Positions 1 to 7,488 are shown, counted from the stretch's first letter. The stretch is 27,393 nt of DNA from an uncultured Collinsella sp. (GCA_900549345.1 UROC01000018.1:1-27393); one strand, 5' to 3'. A program made the numbers and translations. The notes: generated by a model not told the origin, from the sequence alone.

Positions 1-60
1 GTCGCGCCCTTGAAGTTGAACGTCAGATTGTCCAAATGCGGCCCGCGCAGCGTCGAGCCG

Positions 61-85
61 TTACGCGGTTCGTAGAACCGCGTAA
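61..85 (-). other. Perfect 11-bp inverted repeat downstream of lysS
   Basis: Arms at 61-71 and 75-85 are exact reverse complements with a 3-base loop, starting 5 bases after the lysS stop codon. There is no T-run on either strand, so it is not a standard intrinsic terminator. It could be an RNA 3'-end stabiliser or a Rho-assisted stop. The remaining 60 bases to the window edge hold no gene that I can start. Confidence 0.5.
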
Positions 86-89
86 CCCC

Positions 90-2054
90 CTAGTACATCT
101 TTGCGCCGGCGGGGATGGAGGCGTCGAGCTGGATCAGGTTGAGACGCTCCTCACCATCCTCCTCGTGGATAGCGCTGATGAGCATGCCGCAGCTGGGAAT
201 GCCCATCATCTTGCGCGGAGGCAGGTTGGTGATGGCGAGCAGAGTCTTGCCGACCAGGTCCTCGGGCTCATAATAACCGTGAATGCCGGAGAGGATGGTG
301 CGGTCGGTGCCAGTGCCGTCGTCGAGCGTAAAGTTCAGCAGCTTCTTGGACTTCTTGACGGCCTCGCATGCCTTGACCTTCACAGCGCGGAAATCGCTCT
401 TGGAGAAGGTGTCAAAGTCGACGAACTCCTCAAACAGCGGCTCGACGGCGATCTTGGAGTAATCGAGCGTGGGCTTAAGCGACTTAACGAACGGGCTCGC
501 GGCGTTGCCGGCCTCTGCAGCCTTGGCAGCGGCGGCACCGGACTGGAAACCCTTCTCGGGCTTCATGTGCGGGAACAGCAGGACGTCGCGAATGGAAGCC
601 TGGTTGGTGAGCAGCATGACCACGCGATCGATACCGATGCCGATGCCGCCCGCGGGAGGCATACCGTACTCGAGGGCGCGCACGTAGTCCTCGTCGTACT
701 CCATAGCCTCGTCGTCGCCGCCCGCCTTCTCGGCCATCTGGGCAGCAAAGCGCTCGGCCTGGTCGACCGGGTCGTTGAGCTCGGAGAATGCGTTGGCGTA
801 CTCGTGGCCGGCGATGACCAGCTCAAAGCGGTGCGTCAGGCGCGGATCGTCCTCAAAACGCTTGGCAAGCGGGCTGACCTCGATGGGGTAATCGCATACG
901 AAGGTCGGGTTGACGATGGTGTCCTCGCCCAGCTCATCGTAAATCTCGGCGATGATCTTGCCAGCAGTCCACTCGGGCTTAATCTCCAGGCCCTTCTCGC
1001 GTGCGGCGGCGGCAAGCTCCTCGACCGGCGTGTCGATGGTGACCTGCTTGCCGAGCACGTCCGAAACGATGTCGGTCATGGGACGGCTTGCCCACTCACC
1101 GGACAGATCGATGGTCTGGCCCTGATACTCGATGACCTCGGGATTGCCGATAGCCTTGTTGGCAGCCTTGATGACGCCCTGGGCGAGTGCCTTCATGCCC
1201 TCGAGATCGGAGAAGGCACGATAGGCCTCCATCGTGGTGAACTCGGGGTTGTGGGTGAGGTCCATACCCTCGTTGCGGAAGATGCGGCCGATCTCGAAGA
1301 CGCGCTCAAAGCCACCGACGATGCAGCGCTTGAGGTGCAGCTCGGTAGCGATGCGCAGGTAGCATTCCTGATCGAGCGCGTTGAAGTGCGTGATGAACGG
1401 CTTGGCCGTAGCGCCACCCTGGATGGTCTGCAGGATGGGGGTCTCGACCTCCATGTAGCCGTCGGACTCCATAAAGCGACGGAAGGTGGAGAGGATCTGC
1501 GAGCGCTTGCGGAAGGTCTCGCGAACATCATCGTTGGCAATGAGGTCGACGTAACGCTGACGATAACGGGTCTCCTTGTCGGAGAGGCCGTGGAACTTCT
1601 CGGGCAACGGGCGAACGGCCTTGGAGAGCAGGGTCGCGCTCTTGGGGGCGACGGAAAGCTGGCCGCGCTTGGTGCGCACGACCACGCCGGTCACGCCCAG
1701 GATATCGCCCAAGTCGAGGGCCTTGAGCGTGCTCCAGGCCGCCTCGTCCATGTCGTTAATACGGCAGAACAGCTGAATCTCGCCAGTCGCGTCGCGGACG
1801 ACGATGAACATGATCTTGCCCTGACCGCGCTTGGCAACCACGCGGCCGCCGATCTTTACTACGTCCTCGGTGTCCTCGCCATCGGCAAGCTCGGCATACT
1901 TAGCCTCGATGTCGGCAACGTAGTCCTCGATCTCGGAGTGCTCGGGGTACGGATTCTGGCCCGCCTCGAACAGGGAGGCGCGCTTGGCCAGGCGGGTGGC
2001 GCGCTCGTCGTTGAGCGTCGATGCCTGATCGGCGGCGTTCTGGTTCTCTGCCAT
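90..2054 (-). CDS. lysS: Lysyl-tRNA synthetase (class II) with C-terminal tRNA-binding domain
   Basis: LysRS charges tRNA-Lys with lysine using ATP. The 654-residue product has the N-terminal anticodon-binding OB fold (about 66-150), then the class II catalytic core with motif 2 around FRNEGMDLTHNPEFTTME (259-276) and motif 3 GIGIGIDRV (470-478). The usual bacterial enzyme ends near residue 500. Here an Ala-rich linker (about 501-540) leads to an extra domain (about 544-654) of the EMAP-II/Trbp111/MetRS C-terminal type, with SKSDFRAVKV, ILSGIHGYYEPEDLVGK and KMMGIPSCGMLISA. The ATG has a GAGGAG ribosome-binding site 7-12 bases upstream. It lies after greA, a common neighbour pairing, but a terminator hairpin separates the two genes, so lysS probably has its own promoter or depends on read-through. 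Function is certain; the role of the tail is inferred. Confidence 0.96.
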   Translation of the reverse strand: MAENQNAADQASTLNDERATRLAKRASLFEAGQNPYPEHSEIEDYVADIEAKYAELADGEDTEDVVKIGGRVVAKRGQGKIMFIVVRDATGEIQLFCRINDMDEAAWSTLKALDLGDILGVTGVVVRTKRGQLSVAPKSATLLSKAVRPLPEKFHGLSDKETRYRQRYVDLIANDDVRETFRKRSQILSTFRRFMESDGYMEVETPILQTIQGGATAKPFITHFNALDQECYLRIATELHLKRCIVGGFERVFEIGRIFRNEGMDLTHNPEFTTMEAYRAFSDLEGMKALAQGVIKAANKAIGNPEVIEYQGQTIDLSGEWASRPMTDIVSDVLGKQVTIDTPVEELAAAAREKGLEIKPEWTAGKIIAEIYDELGEDTIVNPTFVCDYPIEVSPLAKRFEDDPRLTHRFELVIAGHEYANAFSELNDPVDQAERFAAQMAEKAGGDDEAMEYDEDYVRALEYGMPPAGGIGIGIDRVVMLLTNQASIRDVLLFPHMKPEKGFQSGAAAAKAAEAGNAASPFVKSLKPTLDYSKIAVEPLFEEFVDFDTFSKSDFRAVKVKACEAVKKSKKLLNFTLDDGTGTDRTILSGIHGYYEPEDLVGKTLLAITNLPPRKMMGIPSCGMLISAIHEEDGEERLNLIQLDASIPAGAKMY

Positions 2055-2072
2055 AAGTTAGCTCCTCAAACT

Positions 2073-2105
2073 AAAACGCTCCCCAGGATTCGGTCCCAGG
2101 GAGCG
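2073..2105 (-). terminator. Intrinsic terminator after greA
   Basis: An 11-bp stem (2077-2087 with 2095-2105, two G-U pairs, 7-base loop) is followed on the minus strand by TTTTAG. It lies 28 bases past the greA stop and only about 20 bases before the lysS start, so it may also attenuate read-through into lysS. Confidence 0.75.
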
Positions 2106-2133
2106 AAAACATACCTTTACGCGGGACCGTGGT

Positions 2134-2604
2134 CTAGCGTGCGATCTTGGCGATGGTGTAGACGCGGGTCTTGCCAGAAGGCGTAACGACCTCGACGGAG
2201 TCGCCCTCGCCGTGACCGATGATAGCGTGGCCGACCGGAGACTCGTTGGAGATCTTGTGCTCGAGCGAGTTGGTCTCGGTGGTACCGACGAGCGTGACTT
2301 CCATGACCTCACCGTTGGGATCAATCAACGAAACGGTGGAACCGATGGAGACGGTCAGATCACCCGTGGTGGCAGCAACCTGGGCGTTGGCGAGGATGGC
2401 CTGGATCTCGGCAATACGAGCGGCGTTCTGGGCCTGCTTGTCCTTAGCGGCGTCATACTCGGAGTTCTCCGAAAGGTCGCCGAACGCGCGGGCTTCCTTG
2501 ATGTCCTCGACGATCTCCTTGGCGTAATCGCCCTCACGCCAAGCGAGCTCCTCGACGAGCTTCTGGCGGCCCTCAGCGGTCAGTACGATCTGGCTTGCGT
2601 CCAT
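2134..2604 (-). CDS. greA: Transcription elongation factor GreA
   Basis: GreA binds the secondary channel of RNA polymerase and stimulates cleavage of backtracked RNA. The product is 156 residues, the normal family length. The N-terminal coiled coil carries the acidic tip GDLSENSEYDAA (42-53). The C-terminal FKBP-like domain includes ISNESPVGHAIIG and ends in YTIAKIAR. The open frame extends 10 codons further upstream, but the ATG at 2604 is chosen because GGGGAG lies 8 bases before it and the protein then begins at the family N-terminus. It is flanked by terminators on both sides (tatA's upstream, its own downstream), so it is probably monocistronic. Confidence 0.95.
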   Translation of the reverse strand: MDASQIVLTAEGRQKLVEELAWREGDYAKEIVEDIKEARAFGDLSENSEYDAAKDKQAQNAARIAEIQAILANAQVAATTGDLTVSIGSTVSLIDPNGEVMEVTLVGTTETNSLEHKISNESPVGHAIIGHGEGDSVEVVTPSGKTRVYTIAKIAR

Positions 2605-2652
2605 ACGGATATCTCCCCAACTCTGATCAAACAATCAACTGTCAACAAAACG

Positions 2653-2685
2653 AAAAAGACCGGCTAGCCTGCGGGCAAGCCGGTC
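2653..2685 (-). terminator. Intrinsic terminator after tatA
   Basis: A stem of 8 perfect base pairs (GACCGGCT with AGCCGGTC, 2658-2685) is followed on the minus strand by TTTTT. It lies 25 bases beyond the tatA stop codon. Confidence 0.85.
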
Positions 2686-2710
2686 AGGTGCTCACCCCAA
2701 AGGGATGGGA

Positions 2711-2986
2711 CTACTCTGCGTCCGCGTCGCTGTCCTCTGCCTGCTTCTTCTTGGCAGCAGCGAGCTTGGCCTCGAGCTCAGCGATCTCCTTGTCCTCCTC
2801 GGACTGCTCGACCACGACCTCCTCGGCCTGCTTGGTCTCGGCCTTATCGTCGCCCTCCATACCCTCGCGGATATTCTTGACGGTAGAGCCGAGGGACTTG
2901 CCGAGCTTCGGCAGGTTCTTGGGCCCGAAGATAATCAGGACAACGACGAGAATAATGATGAGCTCAGGAGCCCTCAGTCCAAACAT
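2711..2986 (-). CDS. tatA: Twin-arginine translocase subunit TatA/TatB family
   Basis: This is a 91-residue single-span membrane protein of the Tat system, which exports folded proteins. A short N-terminus (MFGLRAPE) leads into a hydrophobic helix (about 9-20, LIIILVVVLIIF). The family hinge FGPKNLPKLGK and an amphipathic helix (about 26-43) follow, then a charged Glu/Lys/Ala-rich coil to the end. The PELIII...FGPK pattern fits TatA/E better than TatB, but TatB cannot be excluded from sequence alone. No tatC is in the window. The ATG has GGAGG 7 bases upstream. A longer frame running upstream through the tRNA gene is an artefact. It has its own promoter (3023-3051) and terminator. Confidence 0.88.
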   Translation of the reverse strand: MFGLRAPELIIILVVVLIIFGPKNLPKLGKSLGSTVKNIREGMEGDDKAETKQAEEVVVEQSEEDKEIAELEAKLAAAKKKQAEDSDADAE

Positions 2987-3022
2987 GTAGACCTCCACAA
3001 TACAGCGAGACAAGCTCGAATG

Positions 3023-3051
3023 AGTATACCGCGGGTATCGCGGTATCACAA
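3023..3051 (-). promoter_or_regulatory. Sigma-70-type promoter of tatA
   Basis: Reading on the minus strand, TTGTGA and TATACT are separated by exactly 17 bases, about 37 bases before the tatA start. The spacer contains a 7-bp inverted repeat (TACCGCG/CGCGGTA, 5-base loop), which could be an operator or chance. Confidence 0.6.
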
Positions 3052-3059
3052 CAATAGCT

Positions 3060-3087
3060 AAAAAAAGGGACCGCAAGAAGCGGTCCC
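3060..3087 (-). terminator. Intrinsic terminator after tRNA-Pro
   Basis: Eight perfect pairs (GGGACCGC with GCGGTCCC, 5-base loop, 3067-3087) are followed on the minus strand by seven T residues. It ends the tRNA-Pro transcript 12 bases past the CCA end. Confidence 0.9.
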
Positions 3088-3098
3088 TCCTCATGCTC

Positions 3099-3175
3099 TG
3101 GTCGGGTTGACTGGATTTGAACCAGCGACCCCTGCGTCCCGAACGCAGTGCTCTACCAAACTGAGCCACAACCCG
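3099..3175 (-). tRNA. tRNA-Pro(CGG), CCA encoded
   Basis: This 77-base cloverleaf has acceptor CGGGTTG/CAACCCG, a D arm GCTC...GAGC, an anticodon stem CTGCG/CGCAG with loop TTCGGGA (anticodon CGG), and a T arm CTGG-TTCAAAT-CCAG. The 3' end carries discriminator A and an encoded CCA. A TATAGT-like box lies about 10 bases upstream. It sits between ispE and tatA as its own short unit. Confidence 0.95.
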
Positions 3176-3224
3176 TTAGCTCGACTATAGTAACAAAGAT
3201 TTCCGTCGTGTGCTAGAGAAATTT

Positions 3225-4121
3225 TTACTTCTTTGGCACTTCGATGCGAACCGTGTTGGGAATGAGCTCCGTCGCGCAGGACCACCAGCCGTTTTGCTGG
3301 GCAGCGTCGGCAAGCCTTTCGGCCGTGACGGCGGTGTCGCAAATGGCAAACGAGCAGGCGCCCGATCCGCACACATCTACAGCAAAGGTGCCGTCCTGTT
3401 TACGCAACCAATCGAGAACCGTTTGAATCTGCGGCTCCATCTGTGCGGAAATGACACCCAGGTTGTTATGGATGAGCGCATATGCCGTCTCGGCATCACC
3501 AGCACGCAAGGCGGAAGCTATCGCGCCGGGCTTGTCTGCAGGCACCGGGGCCTCGTCAAAACGTCGATAGGCCTCAATTGTCGAAACGCTCGCCTCGCGC
3601 GGCTTAACCAGCACGACGGGCGTCGCGGGCAGCGCGGGGTACTCAGTTGCCAACACGTCTCCCCCACCAACGTAGAACGCAGGACTCGCGTGCAAAAAGA
3701 AGGGGACATCAGCACCAATGCCCCGCGCAATGTCGTCGAGCGCTGGGTCGGTGCGATCAATGCCCCAGAGCTCCGCCAAGGCGACAATGACCGCGGCCGC
3801 ATCCGTCGAGGGGCCGCCCAAGCCGGCGCACAATGGAATGCGCTTCTCAATCGTCACGCAGATGTTTGCCTCGCGACCATAATGATCGGCCATAGCAACC
3901 GCAGCCCGATACGCCGTATTCTTTTGCATGGGAAAATCTGATGCCGGAACCGTCTGGACGGTCAGCGCCTGCGCCGGCGTGACCGTCACGGTATCGGAAA
4001 GACCGACGGCTGCCATCAGGGAATCGACCCTGTGATAGCCGCGGTCATCGCGCTCGGTATGAACCCCCAGGTAGAGGTTAATCTTTGCCGGCGCGGAAAG
4101 AGTCAGGGACCGATCGGTCAC
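3225..4121 (-). CDS. ispE: 4-diphosphocytidyl-2-C-methyl-D-erythritol kinase
   Basis: IspE phosphorylates CDP-ME at the 2-hydroxyl, a step of the non-mevalonate isoprenoid pathway. The 298-residue GHMP-kinase protein begins with the family hallmark PAKINLYL (11-18). Its glycine-rich ATP loop is PLCAGLGGPSTDAAA (96-110), and a C-terminal GHMP segment contains DVCGSGACSFA. Pro-Ser-Thr replaces the more common Gly-Ser-Ser in the loop. The start is a GTG, two bases after the veg stop, with GAGGAG inside the end of veg as its ribosome-binding site. The two genes are therefore almost certainly cotranscribed and perhaps translationally coupled. veg-ispE adjacency is also known in Bacillus. Confidence 0.94.
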   Translation of the reverse strand: MTDRSLTLSAPAKINLYLGVHTERDDRGYHRVDSLMAAVGLSDTVTVTPAQALTVQTVPASDFPMQKNTAYRAAVAMADHYGREANICVTIEKRIPLCAGLGGPSTDAAAVIVALAELWGIDRTDPALDDIARGIGADVPFFLHASPAFYVGGGDVLATEYPALPATPVVLVKPREASVSTIEAYRRFDEAPVPADKPGAIASALRAGDAETAYALIHNNLGVISAQMEPQIQTVLDWLRKQDGTFAVDVCGSGACSFAICDTAVTAERLADAAQQNGWWSCATELIPNTVRIEVPKK

Positions 4122-4123
4122 CG

Positions 4124-4420
4124 TTAGTGCTCCTCGAGCTGATTGCCGAGCGGGGTAAAGATATGCTCGCCGCTCTCGGGGTCGAACAGCTCAACCTGAC
4201 CGGTGAGGACATCGATATACTGGTAGGACTGACGCGACTTGCGGCCGCGACGCTCGTCAACCTCGACAATGAAGACGGCGGGGTGGACGCTCTTGATGGT
4301 GCCCATGCGCTCGACGACGCGGGTGCGGCCCATGTTGGCCTTAACCTTGACGCGATCGCCCACCATATCGGTCAGCTTCTCGTGGATGTCGTCGACGTGA
4401 TTGACTTCCATCTCTTCCAT
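4124..4420 (-). CDS. veg: Veg family protein
   Basis: This 98-residue basic, all-beta small protein has the Veg signature: DRVKVKANMGRTRVVERMG, then HPAVFIVEVDE and RRGRKSRQSYQYIDVLTGQVEL. In Bacillus subtilis Veg is highly expressed and linked to biofilm matrix control and spore outgrowth; its biochemical role is unclear. The start ATG at 4420 is favoured over an upstream in-frame ATG because GGAGG lies 8 bases before it. It is the first gene of a veg-ispE unit, two bases from ispE. The acidic C-terminus (LGNQLEEH) overlaps the ispE ribosome-binding site. Confidence 0.88.
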   Translation of the reverse strand: MEEMEVNHVDDIHEKLTDMVGDRVKVKANMGRTRVVERMGTIKSVHPAVFIVEVDERRGRKSRQSYQYIDVLTGQVELFDPESGEHIFTPLGNQLEEH

Positions 4421-4447
4421 GAACAGGGCCTCCAGAAGGTGCAATTC

Positions 4448-4467
4448 AAAAAGGGGATAATACCCCT
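4448..4467 (-). terminator. Weak terminator-like hairpin in the veg leader / dtd trailer
   Basis: On the minus strand AGGGG-TATTAT-CCCCT is followed by TTTT. The stem is only 5 bp. It lies after dtd and also after the candidate veg promoter, so it may close dtd transcription or attenuate veg. Confidence 0.35.
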
Positions 4468-4487
4468 AAGATAGACAAAACTCTAAT

Positions 4488-4517
4488 ACTATAGCACCCT
4501 GTTGCGACCACGCGCAA
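4488..4517 (-). promoter_or_regulatory. Candidate promoter of veg-ispE
   Basis: On the minus strand TTGCGC and TATAGT are separated by 18 bases, about 68 bases upstream of the veg start. The -35 match is weak and the -10 good. A 7-bp inverted repeat (AAGTAGC/GCTACTT) just upstream overlaps the dtd stop codon and has no T-run. Confidence 0.45.
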
Positions 4518-4534
4518 GTAGCTAATTTGGCTAC

Positions 4535-4981
4535 TTACAGATTGTCGGTATCGAGGACGATGGTGAATGGGCCGTCGTTGACCAGGTCGACCTTCATGTC
4601 GGCGCCAAAGATACCGTGCGCCACGTGTTCGACATCTTGGCGAACGAGCGTCAGGAAGTACTCGTAGAGCTCGTTGGCGACATCGGGGGCGCCGGCATCC
4701 GTAAACGACGGACGGCGGCCGTGGCGGCAGTCGGCGAACAGCGTGAACTGCGACACCACGAGTACCTCGCCGTCGACATCGGCAAGTGCCAGGTTGGTCT
4801 TGCCGTTCTCGTCCTCGTTGATACGCAGCCCGCGGAGCTTGCCCCACAGCTTGTCGGCCTCGGCACGCGTATCGCCATGGCCCACACCCAGCAGCACCAG
4901 GTAGCCGCGCCCAATGCGACCCACGCACTCGCCGTCGACCGTCACGCCGGCGTTGAGCACGCGCTGCACCACCGCACGCAC
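4535..4981 (-). CDS. dtd: D-aminoacyl-tRNA deacylase
   Basis: Dtd hydrolyses D-amino acids (and misattached glycine) from tRNA. The 148-residue length is normal for the family. Its signature motifs are SQFTLF (77-82) and NDGPFTIVLDT (135-145); the latter carries the Gly-Pro that shapes the active site, with Phe where Val is more usual. Translation starts at a GTG three bases after the rdgB stop, so it is the last gene of a murI-rph-rdgB-dtd series and probably coupled to rdgB. Confidence 0.94.
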   Translation of the reverse strand: MRAVVQRVLNAGVTVDGECVGRIGRGYLVLLGVGHGDTRAEADKLWGKLRGLRINEDENGKTNLALADVDGEVLVVSQFTLFADCRHGRRPSFTDAGAPDVANELYEYFLTLVRQDVEHVAHGIFGADMKVDLVNDGPFTIVLDTDNL

Positions 4982-4984
4982 GGT

Positions 4985-5626
4985 CTACTCCTCACCCGTC
5001 AGTTTGGCGGACAGATGCTCGAGCGCGTGGAAACGATGGCTGATGGCGTTCTTCTCGTCCGCCGTCAGCTCGGCCATGGTCTTGCCCGGCGTGTCGACCG
5101 GCAGGAACAGCGGGTCGTAGCCAAAGCCGTGATCGCCGCGGCCCTCGTGTGCGATAGCGCCCTCGCAGGCGCCCTCACCATAGGTGACCAAACCGTCCGT
5201 GTCGATGAGCGCAACGACGCTCATAAAGCGCGCGGTGCGATCCTCGTCGGCCACGCCTTCCAGGTTAACGAGCAGCTTGGCGTTGTTGGCGGCATCGTCG
5301 CCATGCACGCCCGCATAGCGCGCGCTATACACGCCCGGCTCGCCGTCCAGGGCATCAACGACCAAGCCAGAATCGTCGGCAATGGCCATAAGGCCCGTCT
5401 CCTCGACCGCAGCCTGCGCCTTGATGATGGCGTTCTCCAAAAACGTCGTGCCGTTTTCCTCGGGGTCCTCAAAATCGCCCAGCTGGCCGAGCGCCACAAA
5501 GCGCACCTCGGGCATGACCTTGCCCAAAATGGCCTCGATCTCGGTGAGCTTATGAGCGTTTCCGGTTGCCACGACGATGGTCGCCGCCGGGTCGAGGGTG
5601 TCGATGTCGATCTTCTCAAGTGCCAT
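4985..5626 (-). CDS. rdgB: XTP/dITP diphosphatase (RdgB/HAM1 family)
   Basis: RdgB hydrolyses non-canonical purine triphosphates (XTP, dITP, ITP) to monophosphates plus pyrophosphate, protecting DNA and RNA. The 213-residue protein shows the HAM1 motifs in order: TGNAHK (21-26), TTFLENA (60-66), ADDSGL (83-88), ARYAG, and GFGYDPLF (167-174). The ATG has AAGGAG 8 bases upstream. The rph-rdgB pairing is widely conserved. A strong hairpin separates it from rph, so some rdgB-dtd expression probably comes from a promoter in the 140-base gap, where TATAGA at about 5643-5648 is a possible -10. Confidence 0.95.
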   Translation of the reverse strand: MALEKIDIDTLDPAATIVVATGNAHKLTEIEAILGKVMPEVRFVALGQLGDFEDPEENGTTFLENAIIKAQAAVEETGLMAIADDSGLVVDALDGEPGVYSARYAGVHGDDAANNAKLLVNLEGVADEDRTARFMSVVALIDTDGLVTYGEGACEGAIAHEGRGDHGFGYDPLFLPVDTPGKTMAELTADEKNAISHRFHALEHLSAKLTGEE

Positions 5627-5734
5627 GAGTGGTCTCCTTGTCTCTATAGCAATGCCGCGCCGAGGGCGACGAGGACCTCCGCCTCTCCCCTCTCAATCAA
5701 CGGCAGTCTTATACTTCGACGTTTTCCCAGATAA

Positions 5735-5771
5735 AACCTGCCAAAATAAACCTGTCCCTTTTTGGCAGGTT
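5735..5771 (-). terminator. Long hairpin terminator at the end of rph
   Basis: Two perfect 12-base arms (5735-5746 and 5760-5771) are separated by a 13-base loop and followed by TTA on the minus strand. The upstream arm begins inside the rph TAA stop codon. The arm contains CCTGCCAAAA and the loop a related GGGACAGG, so the site may be a dispersed intergenic repeat used as a terminator. Confidence 0.65.
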
Positions 5772-6495
5772 AGGCGATGGCTTGGCGCTGAAGCTCGATG
5801 AGCTCGGCGATGCCTTTGTCGCCCAAGTCGAGCAGGGCGTTGAGGCGCTTACGGTCAAAGGGCGCCTGCTCGCCAGTGCCCTGGAGCTCGATCATCTCAC
5901 CGGTGTCGGTGGCGACGAGGTTCATGTCGACTTCGGCATGGCTGTCCTCGGAATAATCGAGGTCAAGCAGCGTATTGCCGTCGACAACGCCCATGGAGAT
6001 TGCAGCCACCTGGCCGGTAAGCGGGATGCGCTCGATCTTGCCCGCCTCGACCCACATGGCGAGGGCGTCGTGCAGCGCCACCCAGGCGCCGGTGATGCTC
6101 GCTGTACGCGTGCCGCCATCGGCCTGAATCACATCGCAGTCGACGGTGACGGTGCACTCGCCGAGCGCCTTCATGTTGACGACGGTACGCAGGCTGCGGC
6201 CAATGAGGCGCTCGATCTCCATGGAGCGGCCCTTGCGGTTGGCGTGTTCGCGCTTGCAGCGCTTGCCGGTCGACGTCGGCAGCATGGCGTATTCCGCAGT
6301 CACCCAGCCGGCCTTAGCTCCCTTTCGCCAGCCCGGCACGCCCTCCTCGATGGTGGCAGCGCACAGCACGCGCGTATCGCCAAACTCGGCCAGGCACGAA
6401 CCGTGAGCGTGCTTCATAACGCCGCGGGTGAGCTTAACGGGACGCAACTCATCGGCGGCGCGGCCGTTGGCGCGATTGACCTGCATATACTCCAT
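5770..6495 (-). CDS. rph: Ribonuclease PH
   Basis: RNase PH is a phosphorolytic 3'-to-5' exonuclease that trims tRNA 3' ends. The 241-residue length is typical. Visible features are GRAADELRPVKLTRG near the N-terminus, the phosphate-binding region DGGTRTASITGA (126-137) and the metal-site acidic stretch LDLDYSEDSHAEVD (177-190). The start at 6495 follows AAAGGA; an in-frame ATG three codons later is the alternative. It lies 55 bases after murI without a terminator, consistent with one transcript. Confidence 0.95.
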   Translation of the reverse strand: MEYMQVNRANGRAADELRPVKLTRGVMKHAHGSCLAEFGDTRVLCAATIEEGVPGWRKGAKAGWVTAEYAMLPTSTGKRCKREHANRKGRSMEIERLIGRSLRTVVNMKALGECTVTVDCDVIQADGGTRTASITGAWVALHDALAMWVEAGKIERIPLTGQVAAISMGVVDGNTLLDLDYSEDSHAEVDMNLVATDTGEMIELQGTGEQAPFDRKRLNALLDLGDKGIAELIELQRQAIA

Positions 6496-6550
6496 AGAAA
6501 AATCCTTTCGGCAAAAGGTGGACGTGAGCCTTTGGTCGGTGCCCTTATAT

Positions 6551-7435
6551 CTATTTCAGTTCGTCGATATCGATATGCTCAATGCTCTTGAGCGGCTGGC
6601 CAAAGATAAAGCTGCCCGCCACCGCAAACTCGGCAATGTTATCGGCCGTCGTTGCAAAACGATGCTGCGGCTCGGCGGCGTCGCCCGCCAGCTGCTCGCG
6701 GCGCGTGAGGATATCGGTCAGCTCGCGCGTGGTCTCCTCGGCGGAACTCACGACGCGCACCCCAGGCCCCAGCGCATGGCGGATAGGTCCCACCAACAGC
6801 GGAAAATGCGTACAGCCGAGCACCACGGTATCGATACCGTGGTCGCGCAGCGGCTCAACCGTGGCACCCACCAGCGCACGCACGGCAGGCGTATCGAAGA
6901 TGTCCTCGTTCTCAAGCCACTGCTCCTGCAGATGCGCACCCGAGGCGAGCTCGTGCTCAACGACCTCGACAAAGCTCGAGGCAGGGCAGCCGTATACGTC
7001 AACACCGGCATCCAGGTCCTGAATGGCGCGCGTGTAAGCACCCGAGCGAATGGTGAGGTTGGTGGCGAGCACGCCCACCCGGCGCGTGCGGGTGCTGTTG
7101 ATTGCCGCGCGTGCGCCCGGTGCGATCACACCGATGACGGGGACGTCGAGCACCTGCTGGGCCAAACGCAAGGCCGCAGCGGTCGCTGTATTGCAGGCGA
7201 TGACCATGATCTTGACGTCGTGCTTCGACAGCCAACGGCCCGCCTGCAGTGCAAACGAACGCACCTCGTCCTCGGTGCGGGTGCCATACGGGCAGCGTTT
7301 GGTGTCGCCAAAGTAGTAGACGGACTCGTGCGGCAACGCCGTCGCAATCGCACGCGCAACCGTCAGACCGCCCAGGCCCGAGTCGAACACGCCAATGGGG
7401 CGCGTGTCCCCGGCCAGATTCTCGATATCGGACAT
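6551..7435 (-). CDS. murI: Glutamate racemase
   Basis: MurI makes D-glutamate for peptidoglycan. The 294-residue protein has the N-terminal FDSGLGGLTV (17-26, Asp18), the first catalytic cysteine in ACNTATAA (Cys81) and the second in GCTHFPLL (Cys208), the complete two-cysteine set for proton transfer. The C-terminal tail after about 250 is slightly longer than average. The ATG is preceded by TGAGG at short spacing. Its upstream neighbours, the HAD phosphatase gene and murE, put two cell-wall precursor genes close together. Confidence 0.96.
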   Translation of the reverse strand: MSDIENLAGDTRPIGVFDSGLGGLTVARAIATALPHESVYYFGDTKRCPYGTRTEDEVRSFALQAGRWLSKHDVKIMVIACNTATAAALRLAQQVLDVPVIGVIAPGARAAINSTRTRRVGVLATNLTIRSGAYTRAIQDLDAGVDVYGCPASSFVEVVEHELASGAHLQEQWLENEDIFDTPAVRALVGATVEPLRDHGIDTVVLGCTHFPLLVGPIRHALGPGVRVVSSAEETTRELTDILTRREQLAGDAAEPQHRFATTADNIAEFAVAGSFIFGQPLKSIEHIDIDELK

Positions 7436-7488
7436 TACCTCACCAGATTCTCTCTCGAAAAGATATGGCTCAGAACGATAGGACCGCG

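Noticed and set aside
36..2186. Plus-strand open frame of 716 codons over lysS
   Set aside because: It is a shadow of lysS: high GC leaves the opposite strand open; the product has no family features and the minus strand encodes a full LysRS.
2987..3169. N-terminal extension of tatA
   Set aside because: The extended frame reads through the promoter, a terminator and the tRNA-Pro gene; the ATG at 2986 has a good ribosome-binding site and the family N-terminus.
4504..4540. 7-bp inverted repeat at the dtd stop as a terminator
   Set aside because: No T-run follows on the minus strand and the stem is AT-rich and short.
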